Below, in pieces: positions 11,909-24,200 of a DNA stretch of 64,000 nt. Every line of letters begins with the position of its first letter. Positions within the stretch are counted from its first letter, which is position 1. Source of the DNA: Phoronis australis. Taxonomy: Eukaryota > Phoronida > Phoronidae. The DNA lies in the NCBI GenBank assembly GCA_002633005.1, contig NMRA01000218.1, forward strand, positions 509,639 through 573,638, read 5' to 3'. The notes beneath the pieces were generated by a model. That model did no database searches. It was not told the origin of the DNA and saw only the letters and a list, made by a program, of their open reading frames with translations. A program made the translations under genes and the position numbers.

Positions 11909-12246
11909 TTACCGACTTCTGGTATCAAGTTTCCAAATAGTGGTCCGTTTATTCGGAAAATTCCCTCTTAAAAGCCTTCTCAGCATCGTCTTTTAGTCAC
12001 AAATTCAGTTTTGTGGAACACTTATCATTTATAAAAACGAACAAAGTGTTGGAGAACTATGCATTTATTAACATAAATTTATTACATATTATATTCAGTC
12101 CTTGCTGGCAGTGGCACTTGTGCAGCTGAAGTTATGACTTCCATTTGCATGCCCCCTTTTCCGAATAAACGCCGGGGCGTTTATTTGGTATTATCTGAAA
12201 CGGTTGAAATACACGACCATGGGATTATCTACGGAAAATACCGGTA
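11909..12246. mobile_element. ACCGG-ended TA-flanked MITE, copy A (one end missing)
   Basis: Internal sequence (AAATTCAGTTTTGTGG, then TTTATAAAAACGAACAA and TGCATTTATTAACATAAA) matches the elements at 36513-37028 and, reversed, 33818-34258. The right end reads TCTACGGAAAATACCGG followed by TA. The left terminal repeat is not recognisable, so this copy looks 5'-truncated. Confidence 0.7.
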
Positions 12247-12648
12247 TCTGTCATGTGTTGATTGCTGGAGAATGCAAGAACACGTGACTTGTCGAACTTG
12301 ACGTAATGTTTCAGTCCGCACATCAGTTTAATTTGAATTATAGTCCAAAATTATCCACTGAAAAGTAAACAGCCATCAATCTTAAAGTGGATGGTGACGC
12401 TGACTATAAAATACTCACGACCTTAAAATTCAAATTACACTCAAATGATTTGAATTTAAATTAAAAATGACAAAGATATGTACATTTGAAAAGATTACGT
12501 TACCGGTAAATGATAAATTATAGAACATGCACAGTTGGTTCATAGCTACCATTATACGCAAATACCCATGTGCACCGCATAGGTTTATTTTTGTTCAAAC
12601 AGTCATGATGTAACACTATATACCATTAGAATAGGCAAAACCTAATCT

Positions 12649-13055
12649 GGGCCCGGTCTCTAATCTTTGTACTCGAAACGAACTCGAAACTATTTTTGGC
12701 AATTTCTCTGCTCCTTTTGTACGAACTTAAGATAATTGGTTATCAGACTGTGCTCGAATACATTATAGTTTAGCATAGGAGTTTCTAGTTCAAGTTTGGC
12801 CTTGAAGAGCGGACCCTTATATTCGTGCTACAATCTCGAGTAAAAACTCAAAATTTCGAGTTCAAACTCGAACTTATTGCTTTAATATTGGGTTTACAAA
12901 CTGTGAACTAAGGGCAATAAATTATCTACGTAAGTTATTGTGTACTCGAGCATAGAATAATAGACACTTGTCTTGAGTTCGCCCAAAAGTAGAGTAGAAA
13001 ATGCCAAACCTAATTTCGAGTTCCACTTCGAGTAAAAAGATTGGAGACCGGGGCC
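12649..13055. mobile_element. GGGCCCGGTCTC foldback element 1
   Basis: It starts GGGCCCGGTCTCTAATCT and ends AGATTGGAGACCGGGGCCC, the inverted copy. The arms are dominated by degenerate words of the form TACTCGAAAT / ATTTCGAGT. It abuts element 2 directly, sharing the central GGGCCC near 13051-13055. No open frame inside. Confidence 0.75.
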
Positions 13056-14397
13056 CGGTCTCCAATCTCCGTACTCAGACTCATACTCATACTCGAGATT
13101 TCATACTCAAAATCGTGCTCACTGGAGTCGTACTCAAAAAAGCGTATCTAATGTCGTATTTCGAGTAGACTCCAAACGTACTCAAATCTGACTCTCATAC
13201 TCGAGTTGCTATGGAACTCTTTATGATGTGAAATGCAAAATCACGCAAAGCCGCGCTGATTCATCGCTCCCTATTGGAATAGACCACCCCAAGAACAAGG
13301 CCTACATTATCGTCTGCTGTCTCTACAACTACAACAGTATGTCTATAACGTGGAATTCTGAGTGTTCTGTAACTGTTATTCATTTTTTAGTTTCAATAAA
13401 TATTCTTGTGCCATTTCTTTGATACATTTGGCAATTATTAAACTTCACTTCTTGAGTTCCTCACCCAGTCCCGAAAATGTCTTTTAAAAGAAATGTGTAA
13501 CAGCTTATCACATCACATCTCTGTTGCTAATTTAGTCTTGACATAAAACCCATTGCTGTGTAGGCCTACGCTGATGTCAAACTTTGATACTGTATTTTAC
13601 CGGGATGTATCAAGTGAGTTGACATTTGGCACGTGAGTTAAAAAACAATACTTGTGCAGGCATTCAGAGTTCACCAGTGGCAGTGAACGAGACGAGACGT
13701 CTACTTAGAAATCGGCAAACAAAATCTGGAATTCCGAGTCCATTTGGGGATGGGAAGCGAACTGTTTTTAACTTCCCTCCCCTCCTCGTCTTTTGGAAAC
13801 CCTACAAAACGTAGGCACACATACCGAAATAAGGGCAGCACAAACTTCTCACACGACTTTTCCCACAACTGCTTTCGACGCTTGTTATGACTCGCCGACA
13901 AGGGATTACTGAATGCGCCTGTTGCCAGGAATTGTAGAGGTAGAATGGCGGCCATAACATACAGTGATACGGCGGGTTAATAAGGTGAAGAATAAGAAGA
14001 TTTAAGATGAAAATTATTATCTCTGAACTGAAATTGACGTGCTGAGATACGGTAAGAGGACTTATTTTTTTAGATTTGCTGTGTTTCTTGGTTCCCTTTC
14101 GATATTTTGTTCTCTGGCTCGTATTTATTTTCGAGTACGATTTCAAGCACACTGCCATACCAAACTTGAAATTTGAGCATAGACTCCGAATTTTTACTCA
14201 AAATCGTACTCGAAATATAGATGAGATACACTTCAGTTCGAGTACACTCGAAAACTGAGTACGTGCTCGAAATTTCGAGTACAGATTTTTCGAGTATGAC
14301 ATTGAATACACCAAAGCTGAGTCTGTACTCGAGTTGAGTATGAAGTGTGAGTTTGAGCATGATTCGAGTCTGAGTACGGAGATTGGAGACCGGGCCC
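13051..14397. mobile_element. GGGCCCGGTCTC foldback element 2
   Basis: It starts GGGCCCGGTCTCCAATCTCC then GTACTCAGACTC, and ends GAGTCTGAGTACGG then AGATTGGAGACCGGGCCC. Left arm about 13051-13220, right arm about 14110-14397, both rich in actcga-type words. The central portion of about 0.9 kb carries short unconvincing frames (13228-13422 and antisense frames near 13700-14160). No transposase recognised; non-autonomous. Confidence 0.75.
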
Positions 14398-14580
14398 TGG
14401 CCCTGGTCCTGGGCATCCACGTCGTTTGAGCGTCTTGCACAGGCATGGCCAGATATGCCGGCGGACAGAAACTCTGAATACAGAGTAGCAAAAATCGCAG
14501 AATTTTAGAGCCTAAGCTGGAAGTAATTTATTGGTACATTGGTTCTAGGTTCGAAGCTAGAGATGTTTCACGACTAGGTC

Positions 14581-14587
14581 AAAAAAA
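14581..14587 (-). terminator. Pol III terminator of the tRNA
   Basis: Seven A on the + strand, that is TTTTTTT on the minus strand, 17 bases beyond the 3' end of the tRNA-Leu. A T run of four or more is the normal RNA polymerase III stop. Confidence 0.8.
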
Positions 14588-14603
14588 TGTCGTTGCTTAC
14601 GGC

Positions 14604-14686
14604 TAGTACGGGTGGGGTTCGAACCCACGCGGACATACGTCCATTGGAACTTAAGTCCAACGCCTTAACCACTCGGCCACCGTACT
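14604..14686 (-). tRNA. tRNA-Leu (anticodon TAA)
   Basis: The reverse complement folds as a complete 83-nt class II tRNA. Acceptor AGTACGG pairs with CCGTACT and the discriminator is A. The D-arm reads GGCCGAGTGGTTAAGGC (A box). The anticodon arm is TTGGA-CTTAAGT-TCCAA with anticodon TAA. A long variable arm is built on GGAC/GTCC. The T-arm is GTGGG-TTCGAAC-CCCAC (B box). There is no intron in the anticodon loop. It reads UUA leucine codons. It is divergent from ARL13B, whose promoter begins about 170 bp away. The CCA tail is not encoded, as usual for nuclear tRNA genes. Confidence 0.96.
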
Positions 14687-14861
14687 TTACAGGAAGTATC
14701 TGGTGAAAAATGTAGGATTTACAATAAGTTTTATAAATTTATCTTAAAAATTACTAATTTTTCTAATTATTATAGTTTATTATGTTTGTTGCTATTTTTA
14801 TTCAGAAAGTGATATCCACCAGCAATATTTAGTGCTTACTGAAGCTCTGTATCGCCTGTGT

Positions 14862-14945
14862 GTTGCAACCAATATGTAGCTCATTGGTTGCAACAACGTG
14901 ACGTCATAACAACTGTTCCAAATAGCAACCATGTTGAGATTGAGA
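14862..14945 (+). promoter_or_regulatory. Likely ARL13B promoter: CCAAT boxes, CRE and RFX-like sites
   Basis: In about 80 bp there are CCAAT (14869-14873), its inverse ATTGG (14883-14887), two palindromic GTTGCAAC octamers (14862-14869 and 14887-14894), a perfect CRE TGACGTCA (14899-14906) and AGCAAC (14924-14929). GTTGC/GCAAC halves resemble X-box half-sites bound by RFX factors, which control many ciliary genes, but no textbook full-length X-box is present. The cluster lies about 280-360 bp before the ARL13B ATG. That it drives ARL13B is inference. Confidence 0.5.
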
Positions 14946-15222
14946 GACTTCCGATAGCATCGGAACAGAACGAATCTCTGTTGGAAAACTAAGTCGCTGT
15001 GTGAAGTCGGTTCGTCGGTAGTTTATACTAAGTACAATATTGTCTTTGGGAAGTGAAATGACGAATTAAGAACAGGAGATCGACTAATTTTACATTAACA
15101 GACTACAGAGCGTTGAACACTCAGCCAGAAAATTCGGCTCAGCTGATTCCGAGTCCTTCATTCATGATTCATGTGATCGCACTGTTATAAGTCTCCATAT
15201 AAGGCTACAGATGATTAGTCTG

Positions 15223-15269
15223 ATGGGGAATTGTATGTCATGGATCAAGAAGAAGCAGAGTCCAAGAAA
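15223..15269 (+). CDS. ARL13B: ARL13B exon 1 (lipid-anchor N-terminus)
   Basis: ATG GGG AAT TGT ATG TCA, that is [16 protein letters not shown], then donor GTACGT. Gly2 with Ser6 fits the N-myristoylation rule and Cys4 is a palmitoylation candidate, followed by a basic stretch. A second in-frame ATG at residue 5 would lose Gly2, so the upstream ATG is preferred. Human ARL13B instead relies on a Cys-Cys palmitoylated start. It leaves in phase 2 (AA), completed by G from exon 2. Confidence 0.8.
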
Positions 15270-18200
15270 GTACGTATTTTTGTTTGATTTTCTTGGTGGT
15301 TCAGTTCACGTACCGGCATCCAGGGCGATGTAAATTGCCTAGAGCCTAGCCTAGGCTAGGGTCAGTCTGGGCAGTATGGCTAGGCTAGTAGGGGGTAAGG
15401 TAAAGGGCTATATTTAGATTGGGTCAAAAGGAGACCAATGACATGTTTATACCAAGAGCTAAAATTTAGCATCATGTCCGATTGAAAACGGACCTACCTT
15501 CAAACGTGGTCCATATTTATTATACCTTGCTAAGTTACTGGGAATTTAAAGTCTACTCAATTTGTTGCAGTGAGATGCAGATTGAATGATGGTTGCTAGC
15601 TGGGTAGGCCCACTAGAAAATTTCAGCAACACTGTGACTTGTATTCGGATTGCACTTGCACATCATGTGAGAGAGATCGTCTAAGATGCTTTATCTGTGG
15701 ATGAACGTCACACCTGTCACAACATAGCCACTGTATTTTACTTTTTAAAACCATCTCTGTGACACTTAACTGGCACACTAAATTTATATCAAACTGGTGA
15801 AGAATACCCCCTCCCATCTGAGCAATATGTCCCCACTTTTCCATTAAATTGGCGGGCCCTCCCTTATGGCCACCCAGCATCGCACTTGAAAAAATAGTGT
15901 AGGCCTGTTAGTCTTATCTGTTTACCTGGACAGGACAATTTGTTTCCACTAAAGTGAATTTGAATAGATTACTTTCTGTTAGTGACCAGTTAAATATAGG
16001 GATATTCGTTTTGTATGGAGTGCTGTCAGGATAATAGACTGACCGGTCAGTGACAACCTGTGCCTACCTATCCACTGAATAAAATGTGTTGGGATTTCCA
16101 TCCACTAGGAATGATACTTGATAGTGATATGTAAACTATCTCACCAGGAGCTGGTATAGCATTTAACCCTCAGTATACAATATCTTTTGTGACCTGTCTC
16201 TTGCAGTAACTGCCATACCATATTACCGTCCAGTGATTTTATGTGAGTTTGCAATAGACACCACCATGCAGTTATCATAATCATAATCATAAGACCAATT
16301 ACTGTTCTCAGGTGAATGGACTAGAAAGTTAAAGTGTTATTCCATGCTAATTGAAGACTTACCGGAAAACAAGTTTTGAAATATTTTGTTCAAGTTGTTG
16401 ACCAATTGTGCTAATGAATGGAAGAACATTTAATTGTGGAAACGAGGCAATTCTTCACTTATTTAGCACACCATATGACTGACAAGTGAAATTCTATTTT
16501 GTGAAATTTCTTCACAAAAGAAAGATTTCAGTCTGCTATTACACATTGTTTGCAGTGTGTAGATAAGATGTAGTAAAACAATACGGTAGAGATTCTAGTA
16601 TATTTGCACTGAGGTAGTTAGCTTTTGGAAATCGTAAAAATGACAATTTTGGAAATTACGTTTGCACAAAATCATAAGTAGCTGGTTCCTTACAGTATTC
16701 TTTATTGCATAGCTTATAGTTGTTGTCATTGTTTCAGGAAGCTGACTCTGGTTATGATTGGCTTGGACAATGCAGGCAAGACTTTGACAGCCCTTGGGCT
16801 CCAGGGAGGTGAGTACTCTTGTTGGTTCATCCGATTTATGATAAAAGCTTTCCAATTTTGAGACAGTCTCTAGAATTTGGGACACAGAAACTTGCAGGAA
16901 AGTGAATTTTAATGTTTCTGGAATTTGGGTCAATGCTGATTTTGGCATTCACCACATTTTCCAAATTTTGGACAATGCGTTTTTAATCTACAAAGTGGGT
17001 AATTTTTCCGTCTTTCTGGTGATTCTTGAGTCTGTGACGGCTGCCATTTTCTATTTCTAGAATTTGGGACAAGCTCTGACCTTGAGCAAAATTATTAAAT
17101 TGTCACTGTCCAAAATTGGAGACTTTTACTGTTATTTATATATAAATTGTGTCCGCAAACGTCTTAGGCAAGGCATCTGTTCTTAAACATTGTGCTTTAT
17201 CGTAAGTTACATATTTGTTTGTCAATGCTATGGCATTTCAATGGACATTAATCTGAACAATTTTCTGGTACTTTGAAAGAATTTTGTTACTGTGCATAAT
17301 AATGGAATATCAGAATTTTAAGTTGATACCATGATATCAAACTTGATGCAAAGAGTGACTTATTAATTCTGTCCTGGAATGGGCTATGTAAGTCTCAGTT
17401 AAAAATTCTCACCAATTTCAAGGACACCAATAGCCGCTTTTACCCATGAGACAGTTGTCACCGTGTCAGTTGTCACGGCAACAGAGCAACTGTTCCGTGT
17501 TAGCTGCGACAGGTCTGCTGTCTCACGTGTAAATACGCCTAATGTGACTTAAACAGAATTTTACTCTTGGTCATTAAAGGTTATTTATGCTTTACCATAT
17601 AGTTTCAACTTTTGTATAAAAGGTTCCACCTGACTGTATTTTAAAAGAATGTGGGTGATCACAACAATGATAGAAGCCTTGAAATTTTAAAAAGAACCGT
17701 AATTTGAAAATTTAAAAAGAATTTTGTCCATTATTTTTCTTCAATTTGATGATAGTTTGCCATGTTGAGTTGTGGAAGAAGAAAGTTGAGTTATCAATGG
17801 TTTCAAATGTGCCATTGCTGCCATTTCTAACAAAATATTCTTTCGTCAGGAACCACTTTAACATAGTTTTAACATTTGTCATCTCTAACAATTTATTATT
17901 TAGAAAGACTTTAAACCTGCTGTTCATTTGTTTATGTTAACAAGTCCTCCATAAAGATGAAATGATCAGTACCCTGCAATTAAAGTTATTTTTTCTTGTT
18001 TCAGAGCCCATTGACAACACTACGCCCACAGTAGGATTTGACCAAGTGGACTTCCAGTTTGAAAATTTTGACATCTCGATGTTTGACCTGGGTGGCGGTA
18101 AAAAGATCCGCAGTATTTGGAAGAACTACTTCACGGAGTCTTATGGTGTAGTCTTCTGCATCGACTCATCAGACCAAGAGAGATTAGATGAATGCAGGGA

Positions 18201-21200
18201 GGTACTCACTGAAGTTCTTCAAGACTCGAAAATATCCGGAAAGCCAGTATTAATGTAAGTGAATAATCGATAAAAATTATTGGGGAATGACCTGTGAAAG
18301 GTTCCTTGCTCTTATGCACTTGTGGTGAATTGTCATCAGTTTCGGAAAGGAATAATTGTCAAATTGATTTTTTTGTTTTTAATGGCTTTCGATGTTATTG
18401 TGAAAAACCAATTAAAGTTTTGCAAAATATTGCCTGGCAGTAGCTATGTTGTAAGAATTTATCATGTTAAAGCTTTTAATTTTGGTGATGCTTAGTTTTA
18501 ATTGAAAGTGAAATCATGAAAATTTCACCTGTCTGCCATGTTGCATCCTAAATTGATGAAATATTACTGTAACTGCTGCTTACGCTTGAGGTTTTTTCAA
18601 GCGAATTTCATTATCATAATGTCTAATGATATTTTTTTACTTTCATCTCTTGCAAGCCACACGTTTGTAATGCTGGCTTATTCGATTTAGTGGTTTCAAG
18701 AAATTACTTTGTAAAATATAACATTTCATGTAGGACGTAGTACGCCCAACAAGTGAAATTTTGTTGCTTTCATTTTTTTACGAAAAAGACTGCACCAATT
18801 TAATGTTACCATAGTTACCGTCAGGCGTGTTGTGTGAAACTGTGGGCCTCTGTAACTTTTTCAGAAGCCATAACAATGAAAAAATCATTGGCAATTGCAT
18901 TTGCCCGTAAGGTGTTTTGTAATAAACTATTTAAATTTTTACTGAAAGGCCCTTATTTTCCGTCTGATTTGTAAACAAGGTCATTTTCATGGAAAGCCTT
19001 CTTTCATTCAAATGAATTCAGCCCCATATGAAGGTGATGTAACCATGTAAAAGCTGGTTCATTAGTTCCTCAAGCCCCAAGCTGTCACCTAGGAAACAGT
19101 ATAATACAACATAGTTAGAGTATGTGAACAATACGTGGCCTTATTAACTTAATTAACCCTGTGTATCTAATGCATGAATCCATAACTAGCGGGTGGTTTG
19201 TGTAGTGTACGCAGAGCCATGCCTTGTTGTTTCCAAGAGAATATCTAAGCAATTTAATTAATTTTGACTACAAGTAGCTTACAGCTAAATGTAACTATTG
19301 ATTTTGAAAGCTTACAAATTGGTCTTTTGTTCTCGTAAAGATTTTTTTTGCGAGTTGACAATGTTTTCTGCAGCTGAGCATTGTGTGAATAGAAATAGTT
19401 TTCCAAAATGTCGAGGAGTGAGTTAGGAATGCCTCCCTGTCTAGTAATGGTTCAATCAGACATTTTGTAGCCCCATATGTAGGGTAAAAATTTTTGATTT
19501 GGACACTGAAAGCTTAAGATTTTTTGAATTACCCATTATCTGAGAAATGAGTCATCAGCAAGTTTTGCCCAGCAAGTTTCTCTAGACTTCATTATTTGTG
19601 CCGTTTGTGAGACTTGTTACTGTTATTGTATTGTTATTTATTANTTTTACTTTTTAAAACCATCTCTGTGACACTTAACTGGCACACTAAATTTATATCA
19701 AATTGGTGAAGAATACCCCCTCCCATCTGAGCAATATGTCCCCACTTTCCCATTAAATTGGCTGCCCCCCTCCCTTATGGGCATCCAGCATTGCACTTGA
19801 AAAAAATAGTATAGGCCTGGTAGCCTTATCTGTTTACCTGGACAGGGCAATTTGTTTCCACTAACGTGAATTTGAATAGATTACTTTCTGTCAGTGACCA
19901 GTTAAATATAGGGATATTACTTTGTGTGTGAATCTTGACCATTCGTTTTGTATGGTGTGGTGCTGTCAGGATAATAGACTGACCGGTCAGTGACAACCTG
20001 TGCCTACCTATCCACTGAATAAAATGTGTTGGGATTTCCATCCACTAGGAATGATACTTGATAGTGTATGCAAACTGTCTCACCAGGAGCTGGTATAGCA
20101 TTTAACCCTCAGTATACAATATCTTTTGTGACCTGTCTCTTGCAGTAACTGCCATACCATATTACCGTCCAGTGATTTTATGTGAGTTTGCAATAGACAC
20201 CACCATGCAGTTATCATAATCATAAGACCAATTACTGTTCTCAGGTGAATGGACTAGAAAGTTAAAGTGTTATTCCATGCTAATTGAAGACTTACCGGAA
20301 AACAAGTTTTGAAATATTTTGTTGTTGACCAATTGTGCTAATGAATGGAAGAACATTTAATTGTGGAAACGAGGCAATTCTTCACTTATTTAGCACACCA
20401 TATGACTGACAAGTGAAATTCTATTTTGTGAAATTTCTTCACAAAAGAAAGATTTCAGTCTACTATTACACATTGTTTGCAGTGTGTAGATGTAGTAAAA
20501 CAATACGGTAAAGATTCTAGTATTTGCACTGTGGTAATTAGCTTTTGGAAATCGTAAAAATGACAATTTTGGAAATTACGTTTGCACAAAATCATAAGCA
20601 GCTGGTTAATTACAGTATTCTTTATTGCATAGCTTATAGTTGTTGTCATTGTTTCAGGAAGCTGACTCTGGTTATGATTGGCTTGGACAATGCAGGCAAG
20701 ACTTTGACAGCCCTTGGGCTCCAGGGAGGTGAGTACTCTTGTTGGTTCATCCGATTTACGATAAAAGCTTTCCAATTTGAGACAGTCTCTAGAATTTGGG
20801 ACACAGAAACTTGCGGAAAAGTGAATTTTAATGATTCTGGAATTTGGGTCAATGCTGATTTTGGCATTCACCACATTTTCCAAATTTTGCACAATGCGTT
20901 TTTAATCTACAAAGTGGGCATCTGTTCTTAAACATTGTGCTTTATCGTAAGTTACATATTTGTTTGTCAATGCTATGGCATTTCAATGGACATTAATCTG
21001 AACAATTTACTGGTACTTTGAAAGAATTTGTTACTGTGCATAATAATGGAATATCAGAATTTTAAGTTGATACCATGATATCAAACTTGATGCAAAGAGT
21101 GACTACTAATTCTGTCCTGGAATGGGCTATGTAAGTCTCAGTTAAAAATTCTCACCAATTTCAAGGACACCAATAGCCGCTTTTACCCATGAGACAGTTG

Positions 21201-24200
21201 TCACCGTGTCAGTTGTCACGGCAACAGAGCAACTGTTCCGTGTTAGCTGCGCCAGGTCTGCTGTCTCACGTGTAAATACGCCTAATGTGACTTGAACAGA
21301 ATTTTACTCTTGGTCATTAAGTTTATTTATGCTTTACCATATAGTTTCAACTTTTGTATAAAAGGTTCCACCTGACTGTATTTTAAAAGAATGTGGGTGA
21401 TCACAACAATGATAGAAGCCTTGAAATTTTAAAAAGAACCGTAATTTGAAAATTTAAAAAGAATTTTGTCCACTATTTTTCTTCAATTTGATGATAGTTT
21501 GCCATGTTGAGTTGTGGAAGAAGAAAGTTGAGTTATCAATGGTTTCAAATGTGCCATTGTTGCCATTTCTAACAAAATACTCTTTCGTCAGGAACCACTT
21601 TAACATAGTTTTAACATTTGTCATCTGCAACAATTTATTATTTAGAAAGACTTTAAACCTACTGTTCATTTGTTTATGTTAACAAGTCCGCCATAAAGAT
21701 GAAATGATCAGTACCCTGCAATTAAAGTTATTTTTTTCTTGTTTCAGAGCCCATTGACAACACTACGCCCACAGTAGGATTTGATCAAGTGGACTTCCAG
21801 TTTGAAAATTTTGACATCTCGATGTTTGACCTGGGTGGCGGTAAAAAGATCCGCAGTATTTGGAAGAACTACTTTACGGAGTCTTATGGTGTAGTCTTCT
21901 GTATCGACTCATCAGACCAAGAGAGATTAGATGAATGCAGGGAGGTACTCACTGAAGTTCTTCAAGACTCGAAAATATCTGGAAAGCCAGTATTAATGTA
22001 AGTGAATAATCGATAGAAATTATTATGGAATGACCTGTGACAGGTTCCTTGCTCTTATGAACGTGTGGTGACTTGTCGTCAGTTTTGGAAAGGAATAATT
22101 GTCAAATTGATTTTTTTCGTTTTTAATGGCTTTCGATGTTATTGTGAAAAACCAATTAAAGTTTTGCAAAATATTGCCTGGTAGTAGCTATGTTGTAAGA
22201 ATTTATCATGTTAGAGCTTTTAATTTTGGTGATGCTTATCTTTAATTAAAAGTGAAGAAATGAAAATTTCACCTGTCTGCCATGTTGCATCCTAAATTGA
22301 TGAAATATTTATACTGCTTACGCTTGAGGTTTTTTCAAGCGGATTTCATTATCATAATGTCTAATGATGTCTTTTTACTTTTATCTCTTGCAAGCCACAC
22401 GTTTGTAATGCTGGCCTATTCAATTTAGTGGTTTCAAGAAATTACTTTGTAAAATATAATATGTAGGACGTAGTATGCCCAACAAGTGAAATTTTGTTGC
22501 TTTCATGTTTTTACGAAAAAGACTGCACCAAATTAATGTTACCAGAGTTACCGTCAGGCGTGTTGTGTGAAACTGTGGGCCTCTGTAACTTTTTCAGAAG
22601 CCATAATAATGAAAAAATCATTGGCAATTGCATTTGCCCGTAAGGTATTTTGTAATAAACTATTTAAATTTTTACTGAAAGGCCCCTATTTTCCGTCTGA
22701 TTTGTAAACAAGGTCATTTTCATGGAAAGCCTTCTTTCATTCAAATGAATTCAGCCCCATATGAAGGTGATGTAACCATGTAAAAGCTGGTTCATTAGTT
22801 CCTCAAGCCCCAAGCTGTCACCTAGGAAACAGTATAATACAACATAGTTACAGTATGTGAACAATACGTGGCCTTATTAACTTAATTAACCCTGTGTATC
22901 TAATGCATGAATCCATAACTAGCGGGTGGTTTGTGTAGTGTACGCAGAGCCATGCCTTGTTGTTTCCAAGAGAATATCTAAGCAATTTAATTAATTTTGA
23001 CTACAAGTAGCTTACAGCTAAATGTAACTATTGATTTTGAAAGCTTACAAATTGGTCTTTTGTTCTCGTAAAGATTTTTTTTGCGAGTTGACAATGTTTT
23101 CTGCAGCTGAGCATTGTGTGAATAGAAATAGTTTTCCAAAATGTCGAGGAGTGAGTTAGGAATGCCTCCCTGTCTAGTAATGGTTCAATCAGACATTTTG
23201 TAGCCCCATATGTAGGGTAAAAATTTTTGATTTGGACACTGAAAGCTTAAGATTTTTTGAATTACCCATTATCTGAGAAATGAGTCATCAGCAAGTTTTG
23301 CCCAGCAAGTTTCTCTAGACTTCATTATTTGTGCCGTTTGTGAGACTTGTTACTGTTATTGTATTGTTATTTATTACAGGTTGGCTAACAAACAGGACAT
23401 TGATGGGTGCTACACAGAGGCCGAGTTACTCGAGTACCTTGATGTAGAGCAGCTGGTCAATAGTAACAAGTGTCCCTGTCGAATGGTAAGTGAGAAGTCT
23501 GCTGGACTATTATGTACATGCTAATGAATGTAATACGTAGGTGCACACCATTGGTCTTGTTATGTAATTGTGCCAATATAATAAGTATAGTAAAGTACTC
23601 TTAGTATAGTCTCTTACATATTATCATTAGGTGTCTTTGTTAATTTTTTATGGCTTGTATGTGCATGTGGCTGGTTACATGAAACAGTCCCAAATAGGGA
23701 CTCAACTAAGTTCCCTAAATCTACTGCGTATTTGCGGGCTTTTAACACTGTTTGTCCTACCCTATGCTGTTTGAGTATCATTACTATGCCAATTTTTGGC
23801 TTTGATACAAGTCGAGAGTGAACTCTGGTTTGAATTCTCAATATTATTGGAAATAGGTAAGGAATCTTTTCATGCAATGCCCCCTAACTGTTTTGATTGA
23901 ATTAAGGGCTCAGTTATTAGTTATATTATCAGAAAATGCCATTAGTCAAAGAAGACCTCATAATCAAGATAAAATTATAGAAAAAATATATCTGTGCTTA
24001 AAGAAGAAAACAAATGCGAAAAAGATTAAGCGAACTTAGTTGAATCCCTATTTGGGACTGTTTTATGCAACCGGCCACTGGTGACAAAGAGCCTATGGTT
24101 TTGCCAATTTCAATTGAACCAAGATAGAGGTGCACGCAGAATGTGTGTACCTCAACTTTGTTTTAAGCCTGTCAAAAGCTTTAAACTAGTTTTAGAAATT

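Larger units (their letters stand above)
15736..19643. repeat. Large direct duplication, copy 1 (ARL13B exons 2-3)
   Basis: This 3.9 kb block is repeated as 19645-23376 with a low percentage of mismatches and several indels. Copy 1 has about 173 extra bases at about 17000-17172. It ends at TTATTTATTA, just before the CAGG acceptor of exon 4, and is followed by one N. In the repeated exons all four base differences are synonymous. This pattern fits two haplotypes left side by side in the assembly. Confidence 0.9.
19645..23376. repeat. Large direct duplication, copy 2
   Basis: It starts TTTTACTTTTTAAAACC like 15736 and ends TTATTTATTA before the exon 4 acceptor. Relative to copy 1 it has about 25 extra bases near 19918-19942 (around TGTGTGTGAATCTTGACC) and lacks the roughly 173-bp piece. 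Copy 2 runs directly into exon 4, so it gives the contiguous gene structure on the 3' side, while copy 1 is contiguous with exon 1. Confidence 0.9.

Noticed and set aside
20545-20931. 128-codon frame containing GLDNAGKT
   Set aside because: Only 20658-20728 is exon; the flanks are intron read-through in both directions.
15736-23376. True tandem exon duplication or mutually exclusive exons in ARL13B
   Set aside because: The two exon sets encode identical residues, so there is no diversification, and the junction carries an N. An assembly artefact is simpler.
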